Shown: piece by piece, positions 12,177-22,379 of the stretch | Position numbering within the stretch: position 1 is the first letter of the stretch | How the letters are laid out: every line of letters starts with the position of its first letter | DNA from: Tetrastigma voinierianum | Lineage: Eukaryota; Streptophyta; Magnoliopsida; Vitales; Vitaceae | Direction of reading: 5' to 3' | Assembly: GCA_016808115.1 (NCBI GenBank) | Contig: JAEQBH010000136.1 | Location: forward strand, 806,001 to 870,000 | DNA: 64,000 bases | The notes under the pieces: model-generated | Told to the model about the DNA's origin: nothing | The model's input: only the letters and a program-made list of their open reading frames with translations | Database searches by the model: none | Position numbers and translations under genes: made by a program

Positions 12177-12194
12177 TGGCGCCGTTGTCGGGGA
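12177..12194 (+). other. Athila-2 primer-binding site
   Basis: TGGCGCCGTTGTCGGGGA lies 7 bases after the LTR end. It matches the tRNA-Asp-type primer site of plant Athila elements with one change (T for C). Confidence 0.85.
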
Positions 12195-12479
12195 TTGAAA
12201 GAATTTGACAAATCAATATTCTGACCAAAAAGGGAAATGCTAATTTGGACATTTTTCTTTGAATTTTATAAGAAAAACACAAAAATAGTTTTACTGGAAG
12301 TGGTTGCAAACCGTTTATCTTTTAGAAAGCTTAATCGAAATTATTTTACTAATACCATGACTTCATGTAATCTTAGTGTATCTGTTCGGAAGGTATCTCA
12401 TGCGCGGGAAGCCCAGTCGGATCTGTCTACTCTTGATCTTAAATTTGGAAGGAAAGAACAACGAGGAATTTGAAAGATA

Positions 12480-14000
12480 AAGAACGGCGAGAGGCAACTA
12501 TGGCGGATGAGAGGGTGTCGGACAATTAAACAAAGTCGACAACAAAGAGACTTCCAAAGGCAAGATCTTATGGAGGATTCACGGGAGACTGTCATCAAGC
12601 GGAGATGCTCGGTAGTTAGACAACCTGTTGTAGAAGCCAACAACTTCGAACTGAAACCAACTTTGATCACAATGGTTCAGTAGCATCAATTCCTGAGGCC
12701 ACCTGCGAAGACCTAATGAGCACTTGGGTAGATTCTCGGGATGGCGATATTGTAAAAAAGTTGAATGGTGTAAGACTAGAAGTGATCAAGCTGCAACTCT
12801 TCCCCTTTTCCTTAAGAGACATTACAGCCACCTGGTTTGATTCCCTACCATATGGCTCAGTGAATACATGGGAAGAGTTGGTGGAAGCTTATCTTGGCAG
12901 ATTCTTTCCCCCTTCTCTCACCTCCGAGAGAAGGAAGGAAGTCCCGGTGTGATCGGGAAGATGAAAGCTTATATACAACTTGGGAAAGGTTCGAAAGACT
13001 GTTGAAGAGATGTCCTATGCATGGCATAGATCCTCCAAGACAAATGGACATCTTCTACCACTCATGAATGATACCTCGAGGGTATTATTGATGCTTCTTG
13101 TTGTGGGACATTGAAAGAAGTGCGGAGGAGCGAGGGACTTGATGGGGACTGGCCGGGAGTCTGTGGAAGAATCATCTGAATCTTCATGAAGTAACAACAA
13201 GCGAGGGAGTGGGATCATTGAACTTAACAAAGGAATGACGACCATGGAAGCAAAGCTAGATCACGATCATGCACAGGATGGATAGGCAAGAAGAGGTTAC
13301 GTCTGCTCATGAGATAGAGCGTCGACGGAGAAGGAATGAGAGAAGAAGTGCTAAGAGGACTGGGCGAAGAGGATCCACTAGGTTGAGGAGGCTAAATACA
13401 TGAATGAGCAAGAGGCTATCAATTTCAAGAAGCCTAATCTCAACTTACCTACACACTTTATAATCCAACACTCGGGAACCATGAACTTCTCATGACGGAG
13501 GAGCAATACATAGCCCAGAGACATAGGCAAAATTACAAGCAAGGTATCAGCCAATGAGTTCAGCGAGTAGCGGAAAGCATAAATGAATATCAGGGTCAAA
13601 AGAGGGCCCGGTCTTTTGAACGATATTGTAGTTCATGGGGGGATAACGAAAGTGATAAACCTCCATGAGCGAAGTTGTGAGTTGGAAAATTTCCAAATCC
13701 AACATTCATATGTTTTCAAGCAAACAGGTGCATCCTTAAAGAACTTGAAACACAAGTAGGCTGGCTAGCCTGAATATGCGAGAACTAAGTGAGGGTGTGT
13801 TCCTAGTGACACTCGAAAAACACAGAGAAGAATTTGTATGGAAATTTAGTTGAGAAGTGGGAAGGAGGTGAGCGTGTGAAAAAGAAAAGAAGGGAAAAGG
13901 CGTGAAGAAGAAAAAGAAGTGGAAGAGAAAGAAGAGAAGAATATATATCGAGAAAAGACAACGGATGCGAGAAGAAAAGCAATGGTGCAAGTATCCTTAG
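12480..14000 (+). pseudogene. Athila-2 gag remnant, C-terminally truncated
   Basis: Frame-shifted gag. 12716-12952 holds VIKLQLFPFSLRDITATWFD, then NTWEELVEAYLGRFFPPS, the core of Athila gag. The downstream stretch LLKRCPMHGIDPP-like (about 13000-13050) and GIIDASCCGTLKE (about 13080-13120) fit the C-terminal half of the same domain. Near 13735 a KELETQVGWLA-like piece marks the end of gag. The protease and the rest of pol are missing. Confidence 0.7.
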
Positions 14001-15132
14001 ACTTGAGGTGCTGATGGTATCTGGATACTAATTACATGCCTGACTTTTGATCCTTGTTGCCTCAAGAGAGGTTACTATTAGGGTGATGATTTGGTATAGC
14101 TTGAGGTATTCGAAGGTAATTGAGTAGCTAATAAGGGATTCACCACTCCTAAGAGAAAGAGGGTATACCCTAAGCCATCTTGTAGAGATCATTACTCATA
14201 ATCTCTAGCCAGAGTAATCATGTCTTGAAGAAGAGTCTTCAGTGGCATGCTTTGTGAGTAATGGATCTCAGATACAAGATAAAGATACTTGGGCTAGTTC
14301 ATCTAGTGGGAGGAAATGCATAGTCCATGCTCTGAACCAAGTCGGGTATAGTATGGAGTATTGCATAATATATATTACATATGGAAAGTTTTGCAGTCAA
14401 ACCCTTGACTCTTTCGGTCAATTAGGGGTCATAATGTGTTGCTGGATACTACTCTTGACTTACTTGAATCAAAGGGTTGATTCAAGTGGCCAACATAACC
14501 GAAAACCTAACGGGTCACACACTTAGAAGGTCTAAAGAAGGAACAAAATGGTCTTGGATAGGATCCAAGCTGAGAGAAAGTAATTTGGATGAAATTCGAA
14601 TTGAATAAGAATGCTTAAGGATTGGACTATATAGGGATTAGGAGAATCCCAGGTCTTTTGGATGACCATATAGGTCATTGGGCTCATTCTTGGGCTCAAA
14701 TCCCATGAGGATGCACACTACATGCATGTATGCAACCGACCCTAATCAAAGAATCGTCATTCACACTTGGAAGAAGAGAGAAAAATATTTCTCTCATCTC
14801 CTCTAGCCTTCTCTCAAAAGGATTGATCTTAGCTAGCAACATAGATCAAGCCTTAGCCATCTTCTTTGAGGTTTTCTTCTCCAACCTTCGTATGGGTCAC
14901 CATTAGAGAGGTGCTGGACTTGGAGCACGCGAGGTTTGTTGCACATCTTCTCCAAAGGAAACATCATCTACATCAAAGGAGGCCGGAAACTACAAAGGTA
15001 ACGATTTCTAAACACCCAATGGCTTGGTTATTCGACTTTGATGATTCAAGACCATCCATGGATGGGATTTTTATGAAATTTTTGTATCCGCTGTGTTTTG
15101 CATGAGATACAATCTCGAAAAAATTGCAACAC
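14000..15132 (+). mobile_element. Probable copia LTR remnant
   Basis: No protein similarity is recognisable in 14000-15132. The style is that of a plant copia LTR and leader, with a CATATAGGTCATTGGGCTCA region near 14668 and a CTCTCATCTCC-rich stretch at 14790-14830. It ends ...ATCTCGAAAAAATTGCAACA at 15132, and RNase H of Athila-4 resumes immediately afterwards, so the right border is an insertion junction with TG...CA-type chemistry. The left border is not resolved and no target duplication was found. The open frames 14242-14526 and 14866-15105 match nothing I know and are probably chance. Confidence 0.4.
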
Positions 15133-15322
15133 ATCAATCAACCTTGGCTTCGCATCCTTTTTCATCATGGGATATCTAATAGCTGCATGATCCATAAAAA
15201 CAATCACTTTAGGCCCAAGAATGTACGATTCGAACTTGTCACAAGAGTAAAACACCGTTAACATTTCCTTCTCTATAGTTGTGTAGTTAGTTAAGCCTCA
15301 TTCAAGGTTCTACGAGCATAGT
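15133..15322 (-). pseudogene. Athila-4 RNase H, downstream piece
   Basis: Minus-strand translation from 15322 down gives RRTLNEA, then EKEMLTVFYSCDKFESYILG and KVIVFMDHAAIRYPMMKKDA, ending AKPRLI. This is the second half of a Ty3/gypsy RNase H. The first half is at 41036-41300. The last bases TAGT at 15319-15322 rejoin ATAGT at 41031 in frame once LTR-5 and one copy of the 5-bp duplication are removed. The remainder of pol is lost at the copia LTR junction (15132). Confidence 0.8.
15318..15322. other. Target-site duplication ATAGT (left) of LTR-5
   Basis: ATAGT lies immediately before the LTR tip TGATGAG at 15323. The same pentamer follows the LTR end at 41031-41035. The pair brackets 25.7 kb of nested insertions. 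Confidence 0.8.
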
Positions 15323-15563
15323 TGATGAGTCTAAAACTCATCTATTTTTAATCCATTTTTTTGGCATGATTTTAACAAATTTAGATATATTTTTATGCCA
15401 AATTATGGAATATTCACCAACTTTATGTTTTATAGGTGCTATTTGAAAAAATAGAGAAAAGAAAGCGAAAGAAGTAAAAATATGTAAATACGTGGAGTCT
15501 TTATCGCGACATAATTTTTAAATGTCGCGACTGCAAAATTAGCGAGCGAAGGAGGCGTATCCA
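15323..15563 (+). repeat. LTR-5 (solo Athila-type LTR), left part
   Basis: Starts TGATGAGTCTAAAACTCATC, the hairpin tip of the family. It contains two TCGCGAC sites (about 15503 and 15527). It is interrupted by the Tekay element and continues at 40577-41030. With only about 695 bp in total it is shorter than the Athila-2 and Athila-3 LTRs, so part may have been lost at the Tekay insertion. Confidence 0.7.
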
Positions 15564-16214
15564 TGTCCAGCGAACTATCTTAGGACTCTTTCTTGCTTTT
15601 CAAACATTAGTGAATGGCCCCAAGTCTTATAAGCGTGCAAAAATATAGTATCTGAGAGACAAAATAAAACTACCACCGTAGTGGTGTTTACAATGTCCAT
15701 ACATACAGTCCTAAGTCCCATTTACATATACATGTACAAAAACTGTGCATTTACATTTACAAGATCAGAGCGCAAAACCTACAGGTGATGAACCCCTACT
15801 AGTGTGTTGGTCCAGCAGTATGTGGAAGATCGCGAACATCCTCCCCTGTACCTACGCGGATTAAAACCCGTGCAAAGCTTTACGCTTAGTGGGAAACATA
15901 TGACTTATATATATACACATGCATTATTACTCATTTATAGTAAGCATATAATAGTAATAGATATACAGTAGCAGATATCATAATTTTATCATGAATTCAT
16001 ATAATAAACTTATACACCTACTTGTACTTATGAGGACATAAGCATGCAAGGCACGTGGGTACTACATAATATACTTATACAAAGTACCCGTAGGTACTTT
16101 GAAAGCGACCGTGTACATTACTTCTCTTATTCGTCCATTCGGACTCTTATCATAGCGTTAGACTACTTAGTCGATGTAAGAAATGGGTAGGACCATGACA
16201 CAATAAGTGCGGAA

Positions 16215-16460
16215 GGTCTTGTGCGATCTTGGTGTGGTAGCGCAGCGGGTGCGAAGCACTGGTCGGAGACGTGCTTTGCCCATGTAGCGAGAAGTGTCGT
16301 AACACTGGGGTGTCGAGCACTAATTGGAGCGTGCGCCCAGCGTAACGAGTGTCGTAGCACTAGTAAGTCTTCGAAGCAACGATTAGAAATGTGCCTCCCC
16401 GCATTAACAAAAGTGTCGTAGCGAAGTGCGACGATTAGAGACATGCCTACCGCGTAGCAG
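16215..16460. repeat. GTGTCGTAGCAC-type irregular repeat in the Tekay LTR
   Basis: The unit 'agtgtcgtaacac/gtagcac ... acgtgc.tgcccc' recurs about five times with 60-65-bp spacing (about 16285, 16342, 16410 and 16460). The partner LTR (39230-39390) shows the same motifs in a more decayed state (GTGTCACAC, GACATGCCTCGCCCAC). The ORFs 16163-16444 and 16221-16421 lie in this repeat and are not genes. Confidence 0.6.
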
Positions 16461-16777
16461 AAGTGTGGTAGCCTTGTGGGAAGTCTTGGCTCATGCGATT
16501 AAGGAATGTGTTTTACATTAACAAAAGTGTCGTGTCATTTAATATCTAGTCTTAGGCATTCCTATAATTATATGTGTTTAGGAACTTACTATCTTATCAT
16601 AGGGGCATTAAGTTTGCCCACATCGAACTTCAGCAGGCGAGAGAATGCAGTCAGATTTTCACTTAGTTTCATTCTTATTTGAAACCCCATTAGTCATTTA
16701 TTAGGGTTCCTATACTACCGGTGTATGAATATGGGCTTAACAATGTAGGAATACAAAAATCAGGGCTGCAAGAAGCA

Positions 16778-16925
16778 TTGGTACCGGTACCTCTTTGATC
16801 GGCACCGGTACCAACCCTGTTCTGTAAGTGGGTACCAGTACCACTTTGTCTTGGTACCGGTATCATTTTGCTTCTGTATCATTGGTACCGGTACCACCCC
16901 TGTTTGGTATCGGTACCATTTTGCG
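16778..16925. repeat. GGTACCGGTACC palindrome array in the Tekay LTR
   Basis: In 150 bp the palindrome GGTACCGGTACC or a close relative appears about seven times (16779, 16801, 16832, 16853, 16884, 16908 and neighbours). The spacers are unrelated CT-rich text. In the other LTR (39630-39775) the same interval keeps GGTACC or GGTACT remnants. This looks like a U3 array, by analogy with the GTCGCGAC arrays of the Athila LTRs. Confidence 0.8.
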
Positions 16926-17732
16926 ATTCTGCCCAGAAATGGCATAATTTCCCTCACTCACTCACTTTTCTTCCATAAAACCTCTCAAATTCCATCCTAT
17001 AGCAAAACCCACCTTGGAATCCGTCCAAACCAACTCCAAAATGGCTCATAACCCAAAAAAAACCAATCATATAGATTATTTAGGGTTTTTCCAACCCATA
17101 CCCAAATTCTTGTAAGTTAGGTTAACTTCCTGCTTGAACGTAGTATCTGCATCATAAACAGGGTCGCCTCCAAGGTTGGATTCTATACTCCCGACAAGCA
17201 CTCACATATTTGCACCTCAAACCACAGCTCGAGGCTAGATCGAGACCCGGGAATCCATACCCAAAAAACCATACTAGCTGAAGTTCCATACAAAACTTAA
17301 CAAGTTTCATACAAAACTATAGAAATCCATACCTTTCTTCTATTCTTTTCTCCTTCCTTCTTTCTTCTCTTCTCTTCTTCTTCTTCTTTTCTCTCTTCTT
17401 CTCTCCTTCACGTTTTGCTCTCTAAAAAATGAGAGACCAATTTTCTCTCAACCCCTTTTTATATTTAATTTACCTTTTATTTGCACTTTAGTCCCCCATC
17501 TCTTTATATTTGCTGCAGAATCTTATCTTTATTTCCTCTGATAGCCTCTCCTTTTCTTATCTTATGACTTTTATGTCCTTTTTGACAAATTACAAACTTT
17601 GCCTTACTTATCTTGTACGATTCTGATTTCCAATTCATGTTTGAATTTAAATTCTGAAAAATTCAATTTATACCTCTGAAATACCTTAAACATGTTGAAA
17701 GCGACTAGGGTGTATTTTGGGATTATTCTAAA

Positions 17733-17758
17733 TCCCCACTCCCCACCCCTTCCCCCTT
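17733..17758 (-). other. Tekay-1 polypurine tract
   Basis: The minus strand reads AAGGGGGAAGGGGTGGGGAG then TGGGG directly before the 3' LTR. This is the expected primer for plus-strand DNA synthesis. Confidence 0.8.
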
Positions 17759-17759
17759 A

Positions 17760-17985
17760 AAATAAATTTCGTCCTCGAAATTACATGAACTAAAAGAGCT
17801 AAAGAAGTGCATACCACTTATTGTATCGGTCTTGGCTCCATGTTCCTTCTTCCATATCGTGATGTTGTGGAGCACTTTTACCAGAGGGACTTGCTTGTTC
17901 CGTAACTATCTTATTTCACTGTTTAGAATAGCTTTCGGCTCTTCATCGAAAGTGAAATCTTCTTGTACTTGTATATCTTGAACTA
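17760..17985 (-). pseudogene. Tekay-1 chromodomain, distal part
   Basis: Minus-strand translation gives DFTFDEEPKAILNSE, then QLRNKQVPLVKVLHNITIWKKE and GA.TDTISGMH. It aligns with the (F)EEEP..IL..E.K.LRNK.IPLVKVLW segment of the chromodomain at the end of Tekay/Del integrases, thought to guide insertion to heterochromatin. One stop interrupts it. It is separated from its N-terminal side by the hAT-like insertion. Confidence 0.75.
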
Positions 17986-17993
17986 GTAATATG

Positions 17994-18840
17994 CAAGGGA
18001 ACAAAATTTCGGAAAAATCGCCCAAAATATCGGCGATTTTTTGGTTATCGGTGGAGATCGATGAGTCTCTCCACTTAGATAGTCGATTAGACTAAATTCC
18101 CGACCATTTGCTCGCTAGTTATCGATTGAAATTTTGATATTTCGACATTTTCACGAAATGTCGTATTCCAATCTGCCTTGAGTTCTGGCAAAACTGCCAA
18201 AATGTGAAAAATATGCTTTAGGGGGTTTGAACACCTTGAAAACATGTGGAATGTGCCACCATCGACCACGAGCCATTGATTTGCACCACCACTATATATG
18301 GTGCAAACTTTTGTTATATTTTCTTATTATTTATGAATATTTATATTATTTTACATTATTGTTCACTTTATTTTATTTTTTCATAAATCATTTCACTTAT
18401 AATATTTCATTTTAATTTTATTTTACATTGTAACTTATAATATTTTTACATCAAATATTAATTTGAAAAGGACAAGAAATAAAATAATATCATTTAAAAA
18501 TTTAAAATTATAATATATAATATTTTGAATCTCCTCGTTATTTACCTAATATTTGTAATAATCACGGAAACAAATAAATAATATCTCTTTAAAATAATAA
18601 AATCTGAATAATATATTAAATATAATATATTTAATTTAATAATTACTAATCAATTTGATTTTAATCTACCTTAATTAAGATATGAATCATTTCTCATCAT
18701 CTATATAATTAAGATAAGAAAAATTTTAATCGAAGCGTGTTTTTATTCAAATATCCACCGATATTTCTGGATATTTTCGATATATCTGCAAAATCAAATC
18801 TGGAAATATATATCACGTAATTCTTGATATTTGTTCCATA
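17994..18840. mobile_element. hAT-like non-autonomous DNA element (MITE-like), 847 bp
   Basis: Bracketed by GTAATATG (17986-17993) and TTAATATG (18841-18848), an 8-bp duplication with one mismatch. The ends are imperfect inverted repeats: CAAGGGAACAAAATTTC on the left, and TATGGAACAAATATC as the complement of the right end. The interior is very AT-rich, with repeated ATCGGCGATTTTT- and GATATTTCGATAT-like motifs near both ends, and no transposase. An 8-bp duplication points to the hAT superfamily. Removing it rejoins Tekay coding sequence. Confidence 0.65.
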
Positions 18841-18848
18841 TTAATATG

Positions 18849-19374
18849 TGCGATGGAGTGAGCGATCTCGAAGCATAGACATATGGAATACATCGTGTAA
18901 TTTGGCTAACTCAGTGCCAAACGATGCATGCGGTCAGCTCTTTCTAAAATCTCGTAAGGGTAAATGAATCTTGGACTCAGTTTTCCTTTTCTTCCAAAAT
19001 GGAGTATCTTTTTCCACGGAGATACTTTTAAAAACACCTTGTCTCCAACTTCAAACTCTATATCCTTTCTCTTCAAATTAGCATAAGACCTTTAGCCATC
19101 ATGAAGCTTTTAACCTCTATGGATAATGCGAACTTTTTCTCTTTGTGTCTTTTTCTTAAATGGACCGATAATCTTATGCTTTCGTTATTCTGTCGACACG
19201 TAGAAGTTTTACATCTTCTTCCATATAGGGCTTCATATGGGGCCATACCAATACTAGATTGATAACTGTTGTTATAGGCAAATTCCATGAGTGAAATATA
19301 CCTATCCTAACTACCCGAAAAATCTAATACACCGAAGCATATCTTCCAACACCTGAATCACTATTTCAGACTAT
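18849..19374 (-). pseudogene. Tekay-1 integrase C-terminal half
   Basis: 19073-19288 reads MEFAYNNSYQSSIGMAPYEA then LYGRRC, the hallmark end of the Tekay/Del integrase core. Below it, GDKVFLKVSPWKKILHFGRK then GKLSPRFIYPYEILERAD (about 18900-19060) is the integrase C-terminal GPF/Y region. Upstream the frame runs to the Athila-3 target duplication ACTAT at 19370. The missing catalytic part lies at 34652-35230. Confidence 0.85.
19370..19374. other. Target-site duplication ACTAT (left) of Athila-3
   Basis: ACTAT precedes the LTR tip TGATGAG at 19375. ACTAT also follows the 3' LTR end at 34652-34656. Confidence 0.9.
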
Positions 19375-19794
19375 TGATGAGCTTAAAAGTCATCTCTTTT
19401 TAGTCCATTTTTCTGTTTGATTTTCAGTTAAAATTGAATAATTAATATACAGAATTATGAAGAAACTCACCAATTTATCATTAACGAAGGAAAGCAAAGA
19501 AAAGAAAGAAAAAGCGTTTAAAGAAAAATCACGAGAAATAAGTGGATAAAAATGCGGTCGGAATGGCGGAAGCGGAAATGGAAGCAAGCTGGGTGAGTCA
19601 TTGATGGAGTTATTGGAGTGCCTGATCCGATTAAATTAAGCGATATCGGAAAATTGAAGAGAATTTGATGCGAATCGCGGCGGGGATCGCGGCATAAGCG
19701 GTAGGAAGAGCGAAATTAAAAGAGTGATGTGCTGGCGAAATTGGTCTTCGGCGACATCATCAGCAACCATTCTGCGACCTCTGACGCCAAGGTG

Positions 19795-20225
19795 ATGTCG
19801 CGTGAAGGCGATGTCGCGACACGGGAACTGGCGGACTGTTACGATGAGACTTAATCTTTGAAGTCGCGACGCCAGAGGAGATCAAGCGAAGGCTTGAAAC
19901 TATGAGGTTGATATCACGACATCGAGGACACGGATTCAAGAAGCGATGCGAGGAGGCGATGTCGCGACGAGATGTTGATGTCGCTGACGTCATAATAACG
20001 AAGGAAGGTTGTAGGAGCGGGCCCATGTCGCGACGATATCACGATGTCGCTGCATCGGGCATGACCATTGAAGGCTGAGGACTGGGAATGGATGTGCGGA
20101 GCGAGGCCGTGATGTCGCGACATCGCGGCGATCAGCGAAACGCGCAAAGCATAGCGTGGTGTGGTGACGACATGAGCGACCGATTCGTAGGATCACGGAG
20201 AACTTTAAGTCGATGTCGCGACATG
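19795..20225. repeat. GATGTCGCGACATC palindrome array, Athila-3 5' LTR
   Basis: Full or near-full copies occur at about 19797, 19814, 19863, 19911, 19957, 19978, 20026, 20043, 20111 and 20212, spaced 15-90 bp. The same array is at 32300-32900 in the 3' LTR, where more copies are intact. The ORFs annotated by eye on either strand here (such as 19760-20147) are by-products. Confidence 0.85.
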
Positions 20226-20333
20226 GTCGTCTTCAGCGGCAAACTTGAGCCGCAAGCTGGAGGCGGTAACTTGGGCACGGCTACTCTGAAATCCACAGCG
20301 GAGTTATATTGGATTAGGGCCCAATTTGGAAAA

Positions 20334-20343
20334 CCCTATAAAT
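20334..20343 (+). promoter_or_regulatory. Possible TATA box of the Athila-3 LTR
   Basis: CCTATAAATATGAC follows the palindrome array by about 110 bp, in the same arrangement as in Athila-2 (10705). The 3' LTR version (near 32995) is altered to CCTATAACACGC. Confidence 0.55.
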
Positions 20344-21989
20344 ATGACTACGGGAATAGTAAAGCAAGTCGGAGGCGCATCAAAGGAGAGATCTGGGTAG
20401 CCTAGGCTTCACTTTTATTTTCTTTTCTTTTCTTTTCTTTTCTTTATTTTTCTTTTCTTTTCTTTATTTTAGAGCAGATGTTAGTCTCGTATTTTTTTTA
20501 TTTTATTTTTTTTTCTCTTCGTTTTATTTTTTTGGATCTGAATGTTATCGTTTTGCTGAAGCTGAATACAGAATTCAATTTCGTGTCAAATTACTACCTG
20601 GAATACATCGAAGTTCGGACAAATTCTGGGATTCGATTATTTCGGGTTTCGAATTGCGGTTATTCTTTGATTAAGAAGGATCTTTGTCTCGTGTGATTCC
20701 CGATGATTGAGGAATTGACTTCCATTTAGTAAAAGCGTTGTAGTCGAAATTGATCTTTCTGTAGTAATTTGCAGCATCTTGTTCATTTAGGTTTATGAAT
20801 TTTGATTATGGGTTTATTGATTTTGGATCTGAATATCGATTGTACTATATTTTAGATTAAGAATTGTCACATTACTGATTTCAAGGAGGTCCTGCAGGTG
20901 ACACGGGGAAGACAATCCTGGGAATGTGCATTTCTTTGAAGGTATCTTAACACGCCTATTAGGATCCTTTGAGCACAGTAAGTTCACTTAGATAAATCCT
21001 CTTCACTTGAAGTCGAAGCAGGTTGGAGCGACTTATCTATTTAAACAAGCGGGAGATTTCACCTCGGTCGGATAGTGAGCCCGATCACAGTAGTAGGCGA
21101 GATCCTAATGAAGGGTTGATCTATTTTAATTTTTGAGGAAGAGTAATTTGGAAGTTGTATATCCTTGGCCAGAGTAACTTGGGAGCTAAGGTGTGCGGTC
21201 TCAGTAAAATGGGTATGAAGTATTACGAAAAGAAAATGCCCGGCAGGAAGTTCTTGGTAAAAGTAGTTATCGTTCCTGTAATTCGAGAGAATCGGGAAGA
21301 AGGAGATAACGAAATGTGGGCGTGGAAGATCAGATTTGCACTACAAATGCCTTGGACAGATTTGAAACTTGAGATAATCAAGAAATTTATTCAGTATGAA
21401 CTACAGGAATTGATCGTTCACTATGACTGTTTCTCTTGATGTGTCTTCCTATGATAACTGTTCAGTATTCATTTCTTTTTGTAGGAATTTATTTTCCTTC
21501 ATTTGTTTTATTTCAGTCTATTTGAATGTTCATTTCTCTTTGAACTAGTTAATTTCCCAGCTTTCATGCTGGAAACCCATATAAATTTATGGTCCAAATA
21601 GTATTAATTTCGAGTAGTCAGGGTAGTTGATGAAAAATTCTTGAGATCTCTGTGGGATCGATATCTGGACTTATGTCCATTTTATTACTTGTCGACACGT
21701 GCGCTTGCGAGAATTTCAGACCAAAACCAATACAAATTAAATCGTTCTACTGCAAGAGATTTTTGAAGTTTATGATAGTATGATGTCAACGAGTTGATAG
21801 CCTTTGGCAGGATTTAATTAATAGTCATTTGGTAATAGTGTCATAAATTTGTATATGTATTTTAGTCCGCAAAATGAGTTTATGGCCGATTTCTTGAGTT
21901 AGATAGTAATCCTTCAGTGATAACGTTATAATCTTGCATGCATAACTAATGCATAAATGTGCAACATGTTTTGGTCACATCAAGTTTTA

Positions 21990-22007
21990 TGGCGCCGTTG
22001 CCGGGGA
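21990..22007 (+). other. Athila-3 primer-binding site
   Basis: TGGCGCCGTTGCCGGGGA, a perfect Athila tRNA-Asp-type primer site 7 bases after the 5' LTR. The next 60 bases of leader repeat a segment found inside the LTR end (see 34480-34651). Confidence 0.92.
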
Positions 22008-22379
22008 TTAGATAATAGTCATTTGGTAATAATGTCATAAATTGGTGTATGTCATTTGGTCACCTTGAGTTTTAAATGATTCTTGCAGTAATCGAAGAGT
22101 TGTAATCAATATTCAGATGAAAGAAGGAAATACTAATTTGGACATTTTTAAAAGAAAAAAAGAACAAAAATAGCATTTCAAGCAGTGACTCTTTTAGCCA
22201 CTGACCTTTAACAAATCAAATTGAAAATATTTGTTGACGGTAATCACGGTAATGTTAGTATGTTTTGTTTTCGAGAGCAGTTTAATGCATAGAAGCTTGA
22301 GAATACGGATCCCAGTTCAGCGGATACATAATTAGAAAACGCGAAGCTTGAGGAAGATAAAGAGGCGAAAACTCCCACC

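Larger units (their letters stand above)
9401..14000 (+). mobile_element. Athila-2: Athila-like retrotransposon, 5' part only
   Basis: Plus-strand element inserted in Copia-1. It has a 2.77-kb 5' LTR (9401-12169), primer site (12177-12194) and decayed gag (about 12480-13990), then is lost near 14000. No 3' LTR or matching target duplication was found (the left flank is GTTGC), so the right end was deleted or rearranged. Confidence 0.75.
15564..17732 (-). repeat. Tekay-1 3' LTR
   Basis: Aligns with 38506-40576 over most of its length. Shared stretches include CACCGTAGTGGTGTTT (15676), GGGGCATTAAGTTTGCCCAC (16604) and the CCTTTCTTCTATTC pyrimidine run (17330-17410). The left border is approximate because the first 40-60 bases are poorly conserved. 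It contains an array of GGTACCGGTACC palindromes (16778-16925) and a GTGTCGTAGCAC-type repeat (16220-16460). Confidence 0.75.
19375..21982 (+). repeat. Athila-3 5' LTR (2608 bp)
   Basis: Starts TGATGAGCTTAAAAGTCATC and ends ...TTGGTCACATCA. It contains a GTCGCGAC array (19795-20225), TATAAATA near 20336 (probable TATA box), a TTTTCTTTTC pyrimidine stretch (20415-20470) and, 100 bp before its end, a decayed internal copy of the primer-site leader (21876-21898). Confidence 0.92.

Noticed and set aside
16163..16444. Open frames of 93 and 66 codons facing each other
   Set aside because: They lie in a degenerate repeat of the Tekay LTR. Codon content follows the repeat, not a protein.
20478..21439. 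Open frames of 72 and 94 codons in plus orientation
   Set aside because: They lie inside the Athila-3 5' LTR. The 3' LTR breaks both frames, and no domain is recognisable.
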